DNA of 64,000 bases, taken from positions 98,380-162,379 of the forward strand of contig NZ_JARJHU010000003.1 of the NCBI RefSeq assembly GCF_029269825.1, read 5' to 3'. Below the pieces are notes generated by a model. That model was not told the origin of the DNA, did not search any database, and worked only from the letters and a program-made list of their open reading frames with translations. Shown one piece after another: positions 25,613-34,000 of the stretch; position 1 is the first letter of the stretch, and every line of letters starts with the position of its first letter. Made by a program: the position numbers and the translations under genes. This stretch comes from Pedobacter sp. JY14-1 (GTDB taxonomy: Bacteria; Bacteroidota; Bacteroidia; Sphingobacteriales; Sphingobacteriaceae).

Positions 25613-28054
25613 CTAATCGTCATCGTCTTCCTTTTTCTTTTCGAGGATCACAAACGCGCTTCGTTTGGGGGCTGGCATTACAGAATGCTCGCCTTTAACG
25701 GATTTCCATACCACTTCGTTCAGGTCCAGATCTGGTGCGGCATCTTCTTTTGCAAAATTGAAAACCGCCGATCTTCTGCTGCTTTCATTGTTGGCGACGT
25801 TCCTTGTGTCGAGGTTGATCGATGGCTTTATAGAGGTATAGGGTGTAAGGTCCGGCTCACTGGTGAAGCATTCAAACAGTGGCATAGCTCCGGCGTCATA
25901 CTGGCTCATGGGTGGCAGTCCAAGGATCAGTTCCATAGTTCTCAGGAAGCCTGAAGTTGAATACATCGTATGTATAACCTCGTTTCGCTTTACGTAAGGG
26001 CCGATTACATAGGCCGGAGAGCGGTGTGCATCTACATGGTCTGGTCCGTTTTGTGCATCGTCTTCGAGGATAAAAACCACAGATTCTTTCCAGATGGGGC
26101 TGTGCGAAAGATGTTCGATGATACGGCCCACGGCCAGGTCGTTATCTGCAACTGCAGCCCTTGGAGATACTTTCCCTACTTTCTGCCCACTGGTATGATC
26201 GTTGGATATCCTTAAGGTACTGAACTGAGGGACACTTCCTGCGTTGAGCAGCGAATCAAAATCCTGTATCCAGGCATCTGCACGTACCTGATCGGGAATG
26301 TCCATGTCAAAACCCGGAGAATTGGGGCACATATGACCCTGGAGTGCTTTAATATTTGCTTTGGCATAGGCTCCGAACTCCCCATAACTGCGATAGGAAA
26401 TACCCGCACGCTGGCAGTAGTCCCAGATGAAACCGCCTTTTGGGTAGGTTACCGGCCTTCCGCCTTCAAACGTAGTTGACCCGCCCCTTGATCCGTAACT
26501 GGTTGGCCAGGTTTTTTCCACAACATCTGTAGCGTAGGCCGCCATACTCCAGTTGTGCCCGTCTGCACTTACTTCGGCATCTACATAAAAGTTATCAAGC
26601 AGCACATACCGTTCCGCAAGCGCATGCTGATTGGGTGTTATTTTTCTGCCGAAAAGGCATAGGGAGGAGTCTCCGTTCCCTTTAGGTATATCGCCCAGTA
26701 CCTGGTCATAGGTACGGTTTTCCTTAATGATATAGAACACGTGCTTTATCGGAGATTTCTCTCCCTGGCGGCGTGGAATGGGATTCCCTTTTTCGCCGTC
26801 GGCCAGTAGTGTTTTTTTATCTGTGAACGGGGTATTTGCATATACCTGTCTGGTATAGGTTTTCAGTTGCTCTGGTTTTGGGGATTCTATGAATGACAAT
26901 GTACCCTTAAACAGCCCTGCAATATACTGCAACCTGCGATTGGCAGTGCTGCCCATATGGTAGTCGCTGTTGTCGATCTTGGAAACAGGCTGAGGACCTT
27001 TGGGGTTTGGAAGCGATGTATTTCCTTTCCCGTTAGTGACCAGGATCCTTCCGCCAAGGGTTTTTACACTGGTCGGATACCAGCCTACCGGTATGAACCC
27101 CTGGCTTAAACTGTTACCTGGCTTGCTCACATCAAAAACCGCGAGACAATTATTGTCTGCGTTGGCGATGTATAAGGTCTTCTCATTTGCGCTCAATGCC
27201 AGCCCGTTGGTTGTTGAACCCGTCAATTGCGTGGCATATAAGGTGGTGGCTATGGTTTCGATCACCTTTGCAGAGGCGGTGCTGATCACGGAAACCGTAT
27301 TGTCACTGGCGTTGGCTACAAACAGGCGGGTTCCTTTTTTATTCAGCAAGAGTTCATTTGGATGGTCGCCGACCGGAATGAGCTGCGCAATTTTTTCTTC
27401 GGCGAGATCTACCACGGCAATGCTTTTGCCGCCCCAGAGGGAGACATAAAGCTTTTGCTCATCTGCGGAGAGTACGCAGCTGTAGGCTATAGCTGGAAGT
27501 TGTATTTTTTTTAGGATCTTTTTAGCTGCGGGACTGATCATGTAAAGTGTACTGTCTTCCTTCGTAACGGTGTATAGTCTGCTGTTATTTTTGTTGACAA
27601 CAATGCCTGCGGGACTGATCTTTCCTTTGGGCCATACCGGGCCTAATTTTATCGTGTCACTTGCTTCCAGCGTGTTGTCTTTTAGCCTGAAATCCAATAT
27701 CCAGTTGTCATTACCTCCAGAAGCATATAAATGCTTTTCGTCCTTGCTGAAGGCGAGGCCATACCAGGATTTACGCAGTATCTTTTCATCCAGTATTTTT
27801 TCAGTTTTCGGATCGATCAGCTGTAACGATTGGGTGCTTTGTCCGTTATTGGTAACGGCAATGAATTTTCCTGAGGGACTGATCTGCATGTTCAGCGGCA
27901 GGTCACCCAGTTGTATGGAGTGTCCGGCGGGAGAAAGCTTCCAGCCGTTGGGCAGCAGGATTTGGTTGCTGTTTTCCTGTTTTCCGGGCCATTGCGCAGA
28001 AGCGGTGTTGAGCAGGGCTGCAAAGAAGAATAGGATAAGTCGTGTTCTTTTCAT
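25613..28054 (-). CDS. Secreted YVTN beta-propeller / alkaline-phosphatase-superfamily phosphoesterase
   Basis: This is a two-domain protein of 813 residues with a signal peptide (ending NTASAQ). Residues about 30-370 are a seven-bladed propeller of YVTN-type repeats (SPAGIVVNKNNSRLYTVTKE, NELLLNKKGTRLFVANASDN, GLALSANEKTLYIANADNN). From about residue 430 a phosphoesterase domain begins (HVFYIIKENRTYDQVLGDIP; AEVSADGHNWSMAAYATD; FILEDDAQNGPDHVDAHRSP), as in acid phosphatases/phospholipases C of that superfamily. The catalytic nucleophile in this subfamily is uncertain; ENRT and the late DDAQNGPDHVDAH look like the metal site. It lies seven bases after a small barrel-like gene, probably one operon for phosphate or phosphoester scavenging. 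Confidence 0.88.
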   Translation of the reverse strand: MKRTRLILFFFAALLNTASAQWPGKQENSNQILLPNGWKLSPAGHSIQLGDLPLNMQISPSGKFIAVTNNGQSTQSLQLIDPKTEKILDEKILRKSWYGLAFSKDEKHLYASGGNDNWILDFRLKDNTLEASDTIKLGPVWPKGKISPAGIVVNKNNSRLYTVTKEDSTLYMISPAAKKILKKIQLPAIAYSCVLSADEQKLYVSLWGGKSIAVVDLAEEKIAQLIPVGDHPNELLLNKKGTRLFVANASDNTVSVISTASAKVIETIATTLYATQLTGSTTNGLALSANEKTLYIANADNNCLAVFDVSKPGNSLSQGFIPVGWYPTSVKTLGGRILVTNGKGNTSLPNPKGPQPVSKIDNSDYHMGSTANRRLQYIAGLFKGTLSFIESPKPEQLKTYTRQVYANTPFTDKKTLLADGEKGNPIPRRQGEKSPIKHVFYIIKENRTYDQVLGDIPKGNGDSSLCLFGRKITPNQHALAERYVLLDNFYVDAEVSADGHNWSMAAYATDVVEKTWPTSYGSRGGSTTFEGGRPVTYPKGGFIWDYCQRAGISYRSYGEFGAYAKANIKALQGHMCPNSPGFDMDIPDQVRADAWIQDFDSLLNAGSVPQFSTLRISNDHTSGQKVGKVSPRAAVADNDLAVGRIIEHLSHSPIWKESVVFILEDDAQNGPDHVDAHRSPAYVIGPYVKRNEVIHTMYSTSGFLRTMELILGLPPMSQYDAGAMPLFECFTSEPDLTPYTSIKPSINLDTRNVANNESSRRSAVFNFAKEDAAPDLDLNEVVWKSVKGEHSVMPAPKRSAFVILEKKKEDDDD

Positions 28055-28061
28055 TTTGCAG

Positions 28062-28859
28062 TTATTTATGCAGGTTAAAATTGATCAGTGCCCTTATAGA
28101 ATAGCCGTTTCCCGATGCCTGCCCGAGTTCGCGAATGGCTTCTGAGGGTATTGCATTGCTCCTGGTCGCGTAGAATACCGGTCCGCCTGAAAGTGCAAAT
28201 GATAGCTTTGAGTGTGACGGCGCCAGGCTTAAAGAGGGACCTACCATCAGCTTCGCACCACCTTCTGCCTCATCTTGTTCCCAAAAACCTTCAAGGTCCT
28301 GGCCCAGGGCCTCAATTCCGATAAACACCCCGTCGGTGATCTTGTGCTGAAAACCCAGGCTGCTGATGAAGTCAAGCTTGTCCCTGCTACTTTCAAATGC
28401 CTTCTCAAACCGAAGGTTTCCCGTAGCCATCCATTTTGGCTGATCAAGGGATAAGGTTATCCTGCTGATGGCAGATTTGACATTGGACCAGTCGCGGCTC
28501 AGCCCGAATCCAAGCCCCAGTCTGAAACCTCGCTGTGCTTTACCTCCGGCCAGATCGCGGATCACTTCTGCCTGCTGTGCTGAAGTGACCCCTCCGCCAT
28601 GAGCAAAACCTATGGCGGCGGTAGCATATAATGTAAAACGGTTTCCTAAATAACCTTTAACGCCGAATTGCTGCCCGAGGCCGTCATAACCAAACTGGCC
28701 ATTGGTCCGCTCTCCGTATGTTCCGGAATAATGAATGTTCCAGTTAGGTTGGTCTCCTGTTAATGTATTTAACGTGAATAAAAATGGCTGGACCGGGGTC
28801 TGGGCGATACCCCTGAATCCTGAAAAAACCAAAAGGACAATGAATAAGTTCTTTTTCAT
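28062..28859 (-). CDS. Hypothetical secreted beta-barrel-like protein
   Basis: This is a protein of 265 residues with a signal peptide (MKKNLFIVLLVFSGFRGIAQ), starting at ATG 28859; an upstream TTG would add two residues. The rest is a series of Gly/aromatic beta strands (GYLGNRFTLYATAAIGFAHG, GFRLGLGFGLSRDW, KLSFALSGGPVFYA) ending in IRALINFNLHK. It therefore looks like an outer-membrane barrel or transporter-like sensor, but I cannot name the family. It is the first gene of a two-gene unit with the phosphoesterase. Confidence 0.6.
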   Translation of the reverse strand: MKKNLFIVLLVFSGFRGIAQTPVQPFLFTLNTLTGDQPNWNIHYSGTYGERTNGQFGYDGLGQQFGVKGYLGNRFTLYATAAIGFAHGGGVTSAQQAEVIRDLAGGKAQRGFRLGLGFGLSRDWSNVKSAISRITLSLDQPKWMATGNLRFEKAFESSRDKLDFISSLGFQHKITDGVFIGIEALGQDLEGFWEQDEAEGGAKLMVGPSLSLAPSHSKLSFALSGGPVFYATRSNAIPSEAIRELGQASGNGYSIRALINFNLHK

Positions 28860-28962
28860 GTTCAAACGGAGTTTGATATATACATGTTTTAAACGACAAA
28901 TATCGGCATATGCTGGTCTGCTGTCTATATTCTGATATTATGATTTGGTTAAATCTATCTAT

Positions 28963-29043
28963 CAGGAAATTTACGTTGGCTGAGTAATTCCTTCATCTGT
29001 GTCTTATGATGCTACAGGCTGACGATACAAAGCAGGAAATTTA
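28963..29043. repeat. Pair of 11-bp direct repeats upstream of the lipid operon
   Basis: CAGGAAATTTA occurs at 28963-28973 and again at 29033-29043, exactly 70 bases apart, in the 252-base gap between two divergent genes. The second copy touches a TATATTTA sequence (29045-29052) that resembles a -7 box. The rest of the gap holds no gene I can support. The repeat could be an operator for the operon at 29112. Confidence 0.35.
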
Positions 29044-29111
29044 ATATATTTAGCCGTTAATCATTTGCGCTTGGTTTTCTGTAGCCCGCAATGGTACGCT
29101 TAAGTAGATAA

Positions 29112-29834
29112 ATGGCTAAAAAAAAGATATTAATAACCGGAGCAAGCAGGGGCCTTGGTCTCGCGATCTCAAAAAGGCTGTCTGCTGAATATGAACTTGT
29201 CCTGCATGCGAGCCGTCCTGAGAGCTTCACTTCGGTGATTCCGGGAAGTACGCAGTTGTGTGCAGATCTTTCCGACCCGGAACAGCTGGGCAACTTCTGC
29301 AAGCAGCTGAAAAAGGAACATGGAGATTCGCTTTATGGCGTGATCAACAATGCAGGGGTTACCTTTGACAATTCGCTTATTTTTCAGCCCGAGAAGGCTA
29401 TAGACACCATGATACAGGTGAACCTGAAGGCTCCAGTGATGATCTGTAAAACGGCTATGAAAATATTCAGCCTGAACAAGCGTGGCGTCATTATCAATGT
29501 CAGTTCGGTAGTCGCGGAAACAGGAAATGCATTTCAATCGGTATATGCTGCGACTAAAGCGGGACTGATCGCGTTTTCCAAATCACTGGCAAAGGAAGCC
29601 GCCGCCCTCAATGAGGAACATGATATCCGGGTACTTAGCGTTTGCCCCGGCTTTATCGATACAGATATGACCCGGGACCTTCCGCAGACAGAGAAAGATA
29701 AGTATCTTAAAATGATCCCTTCTAAAAGGTTCGGTACGGCAGAGGATGTTGCGGGGACCATTGAGTTCTTGCTTTCGCCACAATCAGCATACATAAACGG
29801 CTCTTCCATACACATTAATGGGGGGCTGGTTTAA
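29112..29834 (+). CDS. SDR-family oxidoreductase, FabG-like ketoreductase of the lipid operon
   Basis: This is a short-chain dehydrogenase of 240 residues, probably the beta-ketoacyl-ACP reductase step of the local elongation cycle (NAD(P)H-dependent reduction to the beta-hydroxyacyl form). The cofactor motif is TGASRGLG (9-16), NNAG lies at 79-82, the catalytic Ser at 131/132, and Tyr145 and Lys149 (YAATK). The end has INGSSIHINGGLV, as in FabG. It is the first gene of an eight-gene run, with only 16 bases before the next gene. Its identity as FabG-like and not some other SDR rests partly on that context. Confidence 0.88.
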   Translation: MAKKKILITGASRGLGLAISKRLSAEYELVLHASRPESFTSVIPGSTQLCADLSDPEQLGNFCKQLKKEHGDSLYGVINNAGVTFDNSLIFQPEKAIDTMIQVNLKAPVMICKTAMKIFSLNKRGVIINVSSVVAETGNAFQSVYAATKAGLIAFSKSLAKEAAALNEEHDIRVLSVCPGFIDTDMTRDLPQTEKDKYLKMIPSKRFGTAEDVAGTIEFLLSPQSAYINGSSIHINGGLV

Positions 29835-29850
29835 CCGGATATAAACAAGC

Positions 29851-30399
29851 ATGGAAAACCTGATCGGGACCGCTCCTGAAAGCATTCTTATCCACGGGCC
29901 TAAAAAGACCCTGGTGAATAAATACCTCTGGCATGACCCTAAGGTAGGTATTGTCGCAAGCTATAAGCCAACTGAAACCGATGTCGAAGACCATTTCGGC
30001 GTATTCCGGGGTGTGGATCAGATAGAGTCTTTTGCCCAGGCGACCGTAGTTTCCTGCAGTGGTTTTCTGGAAACAATTAAACAAAATTGCGACTTCGATC
30101 ATTTAAAGGCTAATTTTATTCCTTTATTTGTAAGTATCTCTGAAGTGAACTTCAGGGGATATCTTGAAATTGGCGATGTTTTTATCTGTATGGGGCAGAT
30201 TACATTCTATAAATTCAGGCAAATGACCTGTGACGGCCGGATTTATAAGGTACCCCCGGGCCTGGACCTTGAAGCCTATTTCAAAAGTTATACAACGGAG
30301 CAGTTTCTGAATTATGAACTGGATCCTGAGTTTACGCTGATCGCTGAATTAAAGGGAGTAACCGGAAAAGGAATAAAGAAAAACAAGTTTATAAAATAA
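29851..30399 (+). CDS. Hotdog-fold protein, FabZ-like dehydratase candidate
   Basis: This 182-residue protein would fill the beta-hydroxyacyl-ACP dehydratase step of the operon. The stretch DHFGVFRGVDQIESFAQA (His48, Glu59) resembles the FabZ active site HFPG...PGV...E.AQ. The gap between His and Glu is 11 residues here against 14 in typical FabZ, so the loop is three residues shorter and the match is remote. The later GYLEIGDVFICMGQITFYKF fits hotdog beta strands. The stop codon abuts the start of the ACP gene. An alternative is an inactive hotdog partner or a thioesterase. Confidence 0.6.
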   Translation: MENLIGTAPESILIHGPKKTLVNKYLWHDPKVGIVASYKPTETDVEDHFGVFRGVDQIESFAQATVVSCSGFLETIKQNCDFDHLKANFIPLFVSISEVNFRGYLEIGDVFICMGQITFYKFRQMTCDGRIYKVPPGLDLEAYFKSYTTEQFLNYELDPEFTLIAELKGVTGKGIKKNKFIK

Positions 30400-30660
30400 A
30401 TGGAAAGACAAGAAATCATCGATGGACTGGTAGATATTTTAAAAACGGTAAGGACCATTGACCAGAGCAAACTGGAAAACGTGACCGAGGAAACGGACTT
30501 TATCGCGGACCTCAATACACCTTCTACGGAAATGATCAATATTGCCGCCAAGGCAGAACAGAAGTTTGGTGTCGAGTTTGAAGACGACGACATCGATGAT
30601 CTGGGTTCAAAGGTTAAGGATATCGTTGATCTGATCTTAAGGACAAAAGACAGGGCTTAG
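30400..30660 (+). CDS. Acyl carrier protein of the lipid operon
   Basis: This is an 86-residue phosphopantetheine carrier protein. The four-helix ACP pattern is clear: EIIDGLVDILKTV, then DFIADLNTPSTEMINIAAKA, then FGVEFEDDDID, then VKDIVDLIL. Ser42 is the likely attachment site. The usual DSL motif reads PST here, so the residue before the serine is Pro and the one after is Thr. The protein is acidic, as expected. It begins immediately at the stop codon of the hotdog gene and ends one base before the ketosynthase start. It is a specialised ACP, probably not the housekeeping AcpP. Confidence 0.9.
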   Translation: MERQEIIDGLVDILKTVRTIDQSKLENVTEETDFIADLNTPSTEMINIAAKAEQKFGVEFEDDDIDDLGSKVKDIVDLILRTKDRA

Positions 30661-30661
30661 C

Positions 30662-32011
30662 ATGGTGACAACGGGAAGAAAAGTAGCGATCGTAGGTATG
30701 GGCGGGGCATTCCCTGATTGCCGAGACCTGGATGATTTTAACCGGAAACTCTTTTCTGGCGAAAGCCTGATCCGCGAATGGGACCAGGCGCTTGCCCACG
30801 GCAAGAATATCCGCTCTACTGTGTCGGGGTTCATTACCGAGGCGGAGATGCACCTGGAGCCGGTTTATTCTACGCTTGCTGCCGATTATCCCGAAACGTA
30901 TATCGACCTGCTGGGCCGGATCCCGGATACGAATCTGTCTACTGCAGATATCGGCAGCATCTGGTCTATGCTAGGTGCACAGGATGCACTGAAGATGGCC
31001 GGCTGGACTGCTGAGGAAACACGGTCTGAACAAACTGGTGTGGTCATTGGTTCCGGAGGGGCCGGGCATATCATTTTAAGGACGGCCTGGCACAATTTTT
31101 TTGAGCTGAAAAGGAAGACAAGATTAGCAGGTTCACATACGGTAGACCGTACGATGGTTTACCGGGATGCGGCGAACGTTTCCTGTCTGATCCGGAACCA
31201 GGGGGTTTGCGAAGCCATTGGGTCGGCATGTGCTACCGGCCTGGGCAATATCGGTTATGCCTACCGTCTTATTAAGTTCGGCCTGCAGGACCGGGTGATC
31301 GCAGGTGGGGTTGAAGGAACTTCACTGGAGACATTTATTGGTTTTGATGCCATGCAGGTGCTCAGCAAAGGTTTTAGCGCTGCCGAAAGCTCCCGACCCT
31401 TTGACACCAGCAGGAACGGATTTGTCTGTTCCTTCGGCTGTGGTATTGTTGCGCTGGAGGAATATGAGCTGGCCAAAGCCCGGGGAGCGAAGATCCTGGC
31501 GGTAATTGATAATTATCATAATAACTCAGATGGCTCGGGTAATATGTTCTTCCCTTCTTTTTCCGGACAAAAGCGTCTTTGGAAGGGGTTGATGGATGGG
31601 CATGAGATCAGGCCTGATGTAGTCAAGGTACATGGTACATCCACTCCTGTGGGGGATGCCATTGAGCTGTTGAGCGTAGTAGATGTTATGGGAGAGGAAG
31701 GCTATCACATCTCAGCCCCGAAATCCCAGTTTGGCCACATGCTCGGCGCAGCCGGAGCAGTAGAGCTGATCGCTTCTGTGCTGATGCTGCAAAACCAGGA
31801 GGTATTGCCCTGCCTGAATTCGGTACAGCTGAACCCTGAATTGGAGAACATTCAGAAATCTGCTGACTGGAACGGCCCGGAAAAGCCCTTGGCTGGCTAT
31901 CGTGAGCTGATCTCGCAAGAGGCTGTAAAGAAGGAGATCAATCAAATCGTTTGCCTGAACTATGGTTTTGGCGGAACGAACAGTGCCATGTCTATTTCCA
32001 GGGAAGATTAA
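30662..32011 (+). CDS. Beta-ketoacyl-ACP synthase (KAS I/II, FabF-like) of the lipid operon
   Basis: This condensing enzyme extends an acyl chain by two carbons using malonyl-ACP. Its 449 residues have the KAS I/II triad: Cys190 (IGSACATGLGN), His324 (VHGTSTPVGD) and His359 (SQFGHMLGAAGAVE), with Lys354 before it. The N-terminal part (GRKVAIVGMGGAFPDCRDLD) and the end (CLNYGFGGTNSAM) are also typical. All catalytic residues are present, so it is not a chain-length factor. It is adjacent to its ACP (one base between stop and start) and to the FabI-like reductase. Confidence 0.93.
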   Translation: MVTTGRKVAIVGMGGAFPDCRDLDDFNRKLFSGESLIREWDQALAHGKNIRSTVSGFITEAEMHLEPVYSTLAADYPETYIDLLGRIPDTNLSTADIGSIWSMLGAQDALKMAGWTAEETRSEQTGVVIGSGGAGHIILRTAWHNFFELKRKTRLAGSHTVDRTMVYRDAANVSCLIRNQGVCEAIGSACATGLGNIGYAYRLIKFGLQDRVIAGGVEGTSLETFIGFDAMQVLSKGFSAAESSRPFDTSRNGFVCSFGCGIVALEEYELAKARGAKILAVIDNYHNNSDGSGNMFFPSFSGQKRLWKGLMDGHEIRPDVVKVHGTSTPVGDAIELLSVVDVMGEEGYHISAPKSQFGHMLGAAGAVELIASVLMLQNQEVLPCLNSVQLNPELENIQKSADWNGPEKPLAGYRELISQEAVKKEINQIVCLNYGFGGTNSAMSISRED

Positions 32012-32014
32012 CCT

Positions 32015-32830
32015 ATGATTGACAATAACCATAAAACAGCGGTAATTTTTGGCGTAAGGAACGACAGTTCCATCGCCTATGATGTTGCCGTAAAGCTTCA
32101 CCGTTCCGGGTGCAGGATTGCGTTGAGTTATGTGAAGGATACTAAAGACAATGTATTGCACCTGCTGCGTGAACTGGGCCTTTCGGAAGACCGGGCCATG
32201 GAAGTGGACGTGAGGGACGAGCAGCAGATCGCGGCTTTTTTCGAAATGGTAAGTGCAACACTGGGGCCGGTAGATTATATCCTGCATGGAGTGGCCTTTG
32301 GCAGCCAGCAGGTGATGTGTTACAGCTTACCAGGCAGCGGATTGCCAGCGCCCGGATACCTGGACATCCCGTTTGAGGACCTGATGGATTCATTTAACAT
32401 CAGTGCTTATTCTTTACTTAGAATTGTGAGGGTTTCCCTTCCTTATTTAGCGCAGGAGGCTTCTGTGCTGACGTTGACCTATAATGCTTCTCAGCGGGTA
32501 TTCCCTGGTTATGCAGGTATGGCCATCAATAAGGCGGCCCTGGAAAATATCGTCATTTACCTTGCCGATCAGCTCAGGGATAAGCAGGTCCGTGTCAATG
32601 CCATTTCGGCCGGACTTGTAATGACAACTTCCGCGGGTGGAATCAACGGCGTAAGAAAACTCCGTAAGATGGGCAGGATTACGGCTCCGCTGGGCAATAT
32701 TGATGTGGGTGACGTTGGAGATACGGCATTATATTATTTTTCAGGCCTGTCCAGGAAGGTGACGGGCAATATCCATTTTGTTGATGGGGGATTCAATATT
32801 ATGGGAGTAGCGATCGATGAGAAAGGTTAA
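32015..32830 (+). CDS. Enoyl-ACP reductase, FabI type, of the lipid operon
   Basis: This NAD(P)H-dependent enoyl-ACP reductase of 271 residues closes the elongation cycle by saturating the chain. FabI marks are FGVRNDSSIA (cofactor loop, residues 12-21), Tyr156 (LTLTYNAS), and Tyr166 with Lys173 in the FabI spacing Y-x6-K (GYAGMAINKAALEN). The stretch HGVAFG at 91-96 corresponds to the HSIAFA region of FabI. The C-terminus (GNIHFVDGGFNIMG) also fits. It starts three bases after the ketosynthase gene and overlaps the AcpS-like gene by 14 bases. Confidence 0.9.
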   Translation: MIDNNHKTAVIFGVRNDSSIAYDVAVKLHRSGCRIALSYVKDTKDNVLHLLRELGLSEDRAMEVDVRDEQQIAAFFEMVSATLGPVDYILHGVAFGSQQVMCYSLPGSGLPAPGYLDIPFEDLMDSFNISAYSLLRIVRVSLPYLAQEASVLTLTYNASQRVFPGYAGMAINKAALENIVIYLADQLRDKQVRVNAISAGLVMTTSAGGINGVRKLRKMGRITAPLGNIDVGDVGDTALYYFSGLSRKVTGNIHFVDGGFNIMGVAIDEKG

Positions 32831-33182
32831 GTATGCAATCGGTAATGACCTGGTCTTTGTCCCCGGATTCAGCGAGTCGCTGACCGATCTTTTCATCGGA
32901 AAGGTATACACAGAGGCGGAAATCGCCTATTGCAAAAGCTTTGACCAGTCTTTGCTGCGGTATGCCTCTACGTGGGCGGCTAAGGAAGCGGTATATAAGG
33001 CACTTAAACAGCTTGATCCCGGACCGCTTTCCTGGAAGAAGATCGAGATCCTCCGGGACAAGATCGCCGGTAGACCCAGGGTGTTGCTACATCATCAGGT
33101 ACCAGGGGCAGAACATCTGAGCCTGTCCATTTCACATGATGGGGATTATGTCTGGGCAGTGGTTATTGTAGAGACAGTATGA
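32817..33182 (+). CDS. Holo-ACP synthase (AcpS-type 4'-phosphopantetheinyl transferase)
   Basis: This is a 121-residue enzyme expected to move 4'-phosphopantetheine from CoA to the serine of the operon's ACP. AcpS features are GNDLVFVPGF (Asp11 for Mg binding; AcpS has GxDxxxI here), WAAKEAVYKAL (Lys56-Glu57 metal/substrate motif) and the late strand LSLSISHDGDYVWAVVIV. The length is that of group I AcpS. It overlaps the reductase gene by 14 bases and the hydrolase gene by four, so translation is coupled. A private phosphopantetheinyl transferase argues that the operon is a specialised module. Confidence 0.88.
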   Translation: MRKVKYAIGNDLVFVPGFSESLTDLFIGKVYTEAEIAYCKSFDQSLLRYASTWAAKEAVYKALKQLDPGPLSWKKIEILRDKIAGRPRVLLHHQVPGAEHLSLSISHDGDYVWAVVIVETV

Positions 33183-34000
33183 CCAGCCATTTTTTTGAGA
33201 ACGGCTTTGTAAAGCTTCACTACTACAAGTTCGGCAATGGGCCGAGGCCCATGCTTTGTTTCCATGGTTTCGGTATGCACGGAAGACAGTTCCGCCTGAT
33301 GGAGGAACAACTGGGCGGAAGCTATACCTTTTTTGGGTTCGATCTCTTTTTTCACAAGGAAACGGTATTGAAAGACCAAAGTCTGCAGACAGTCAAGGCG
33401 GGCTTGCAGAAACAGCAGCTTGCAGCGTTGATTGAAGATTTTTGCAGACACGAAAGTATAGAAAGATTTTCCGTGATCGGCTATTCTATGGGGACGCATT
33501 ATGCAACGACCATTGCAGAGGAGTTGCCGGAACGGATCGATGCCTATATCGTTGCAGCTCCCTCTTCCATTGAACCTGGGCGCCTGGTCAGATTTTTTGG
33601 GAGGAATACTATTGGAAATAAGCTCCTGGAGCGCTTGATGCTGAGCAAGCGGGCGACGACCAACCTGATCCGGCTTTTCAGAAAGCTGAGGTTCATCGAT
33701 GAGGCAGGCCAAAATATCCTTTATAATGAAGTGGGGACGCCGGAGCTGAGATTTGCCCTGTATGCTTGTTTCACTTATCTCCGCTATCTAGAAACAGACG
33801 AGCCCAGGCTGATCCGGGCACTGACTGCTTATCGTATCAAAAGTATATTTATCTTTGGCCGGTACGATAAAATGTATCTGCCGGCGATCGGAAAATCCTT
33901 TTTCTCCAGGTACAATACAGGAAAAGTCCTGATCCTGGACGAGAACCATGAAATGATCAACAGGAATTTTGTATCTCATATTGCGAACCTTTTGCCATGA
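33179..34000 (+). CDS. Alpha/beta hydrolase of the lipid operon
   Basis: This 273-residue protein has an alpha/beta-hydrolase fold. The nucleophile elbow is GYSMG with Ser103, the oxyanion HG motif (LCFHGFGMHG) lies near residue 30, a candidate Asp is in FGRYDKMYLP and the general-base His is in DENHEMINRNF near the C-terminus. It overlaps the AcpS-like gene by four bases (ATGA) and the acyltransferase gene by four. In this setting it may be a thioesterase releasing or editing acyl chains from ACP, but hydrolysis of another ester is equally possible. Confidence 0.82.
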   Translation: MTSHFFENGFVKLHYYKFGNGPRPMLCFHGFGMHGRQFRLMEEQLGGSYTFFGFDLFFHKETVLKDQSLQTVKAGLQKQQLAALIEDFCRHESIERFSVIGYSMGTHYATTIAEELPERIDAYIVAAPSSIEPGRLVRFFGRNTIGNKLLERLMLSKRATTNLIRLFRKLRFIDEAGQNILYNEVGTPELRFALYACFTYLRYLETDEPRLIRALTAYRIKSIFIFGRYDKMYLPAIGKSFFSRYNTGKVLILDENHEMINRNFVSHIANLLP

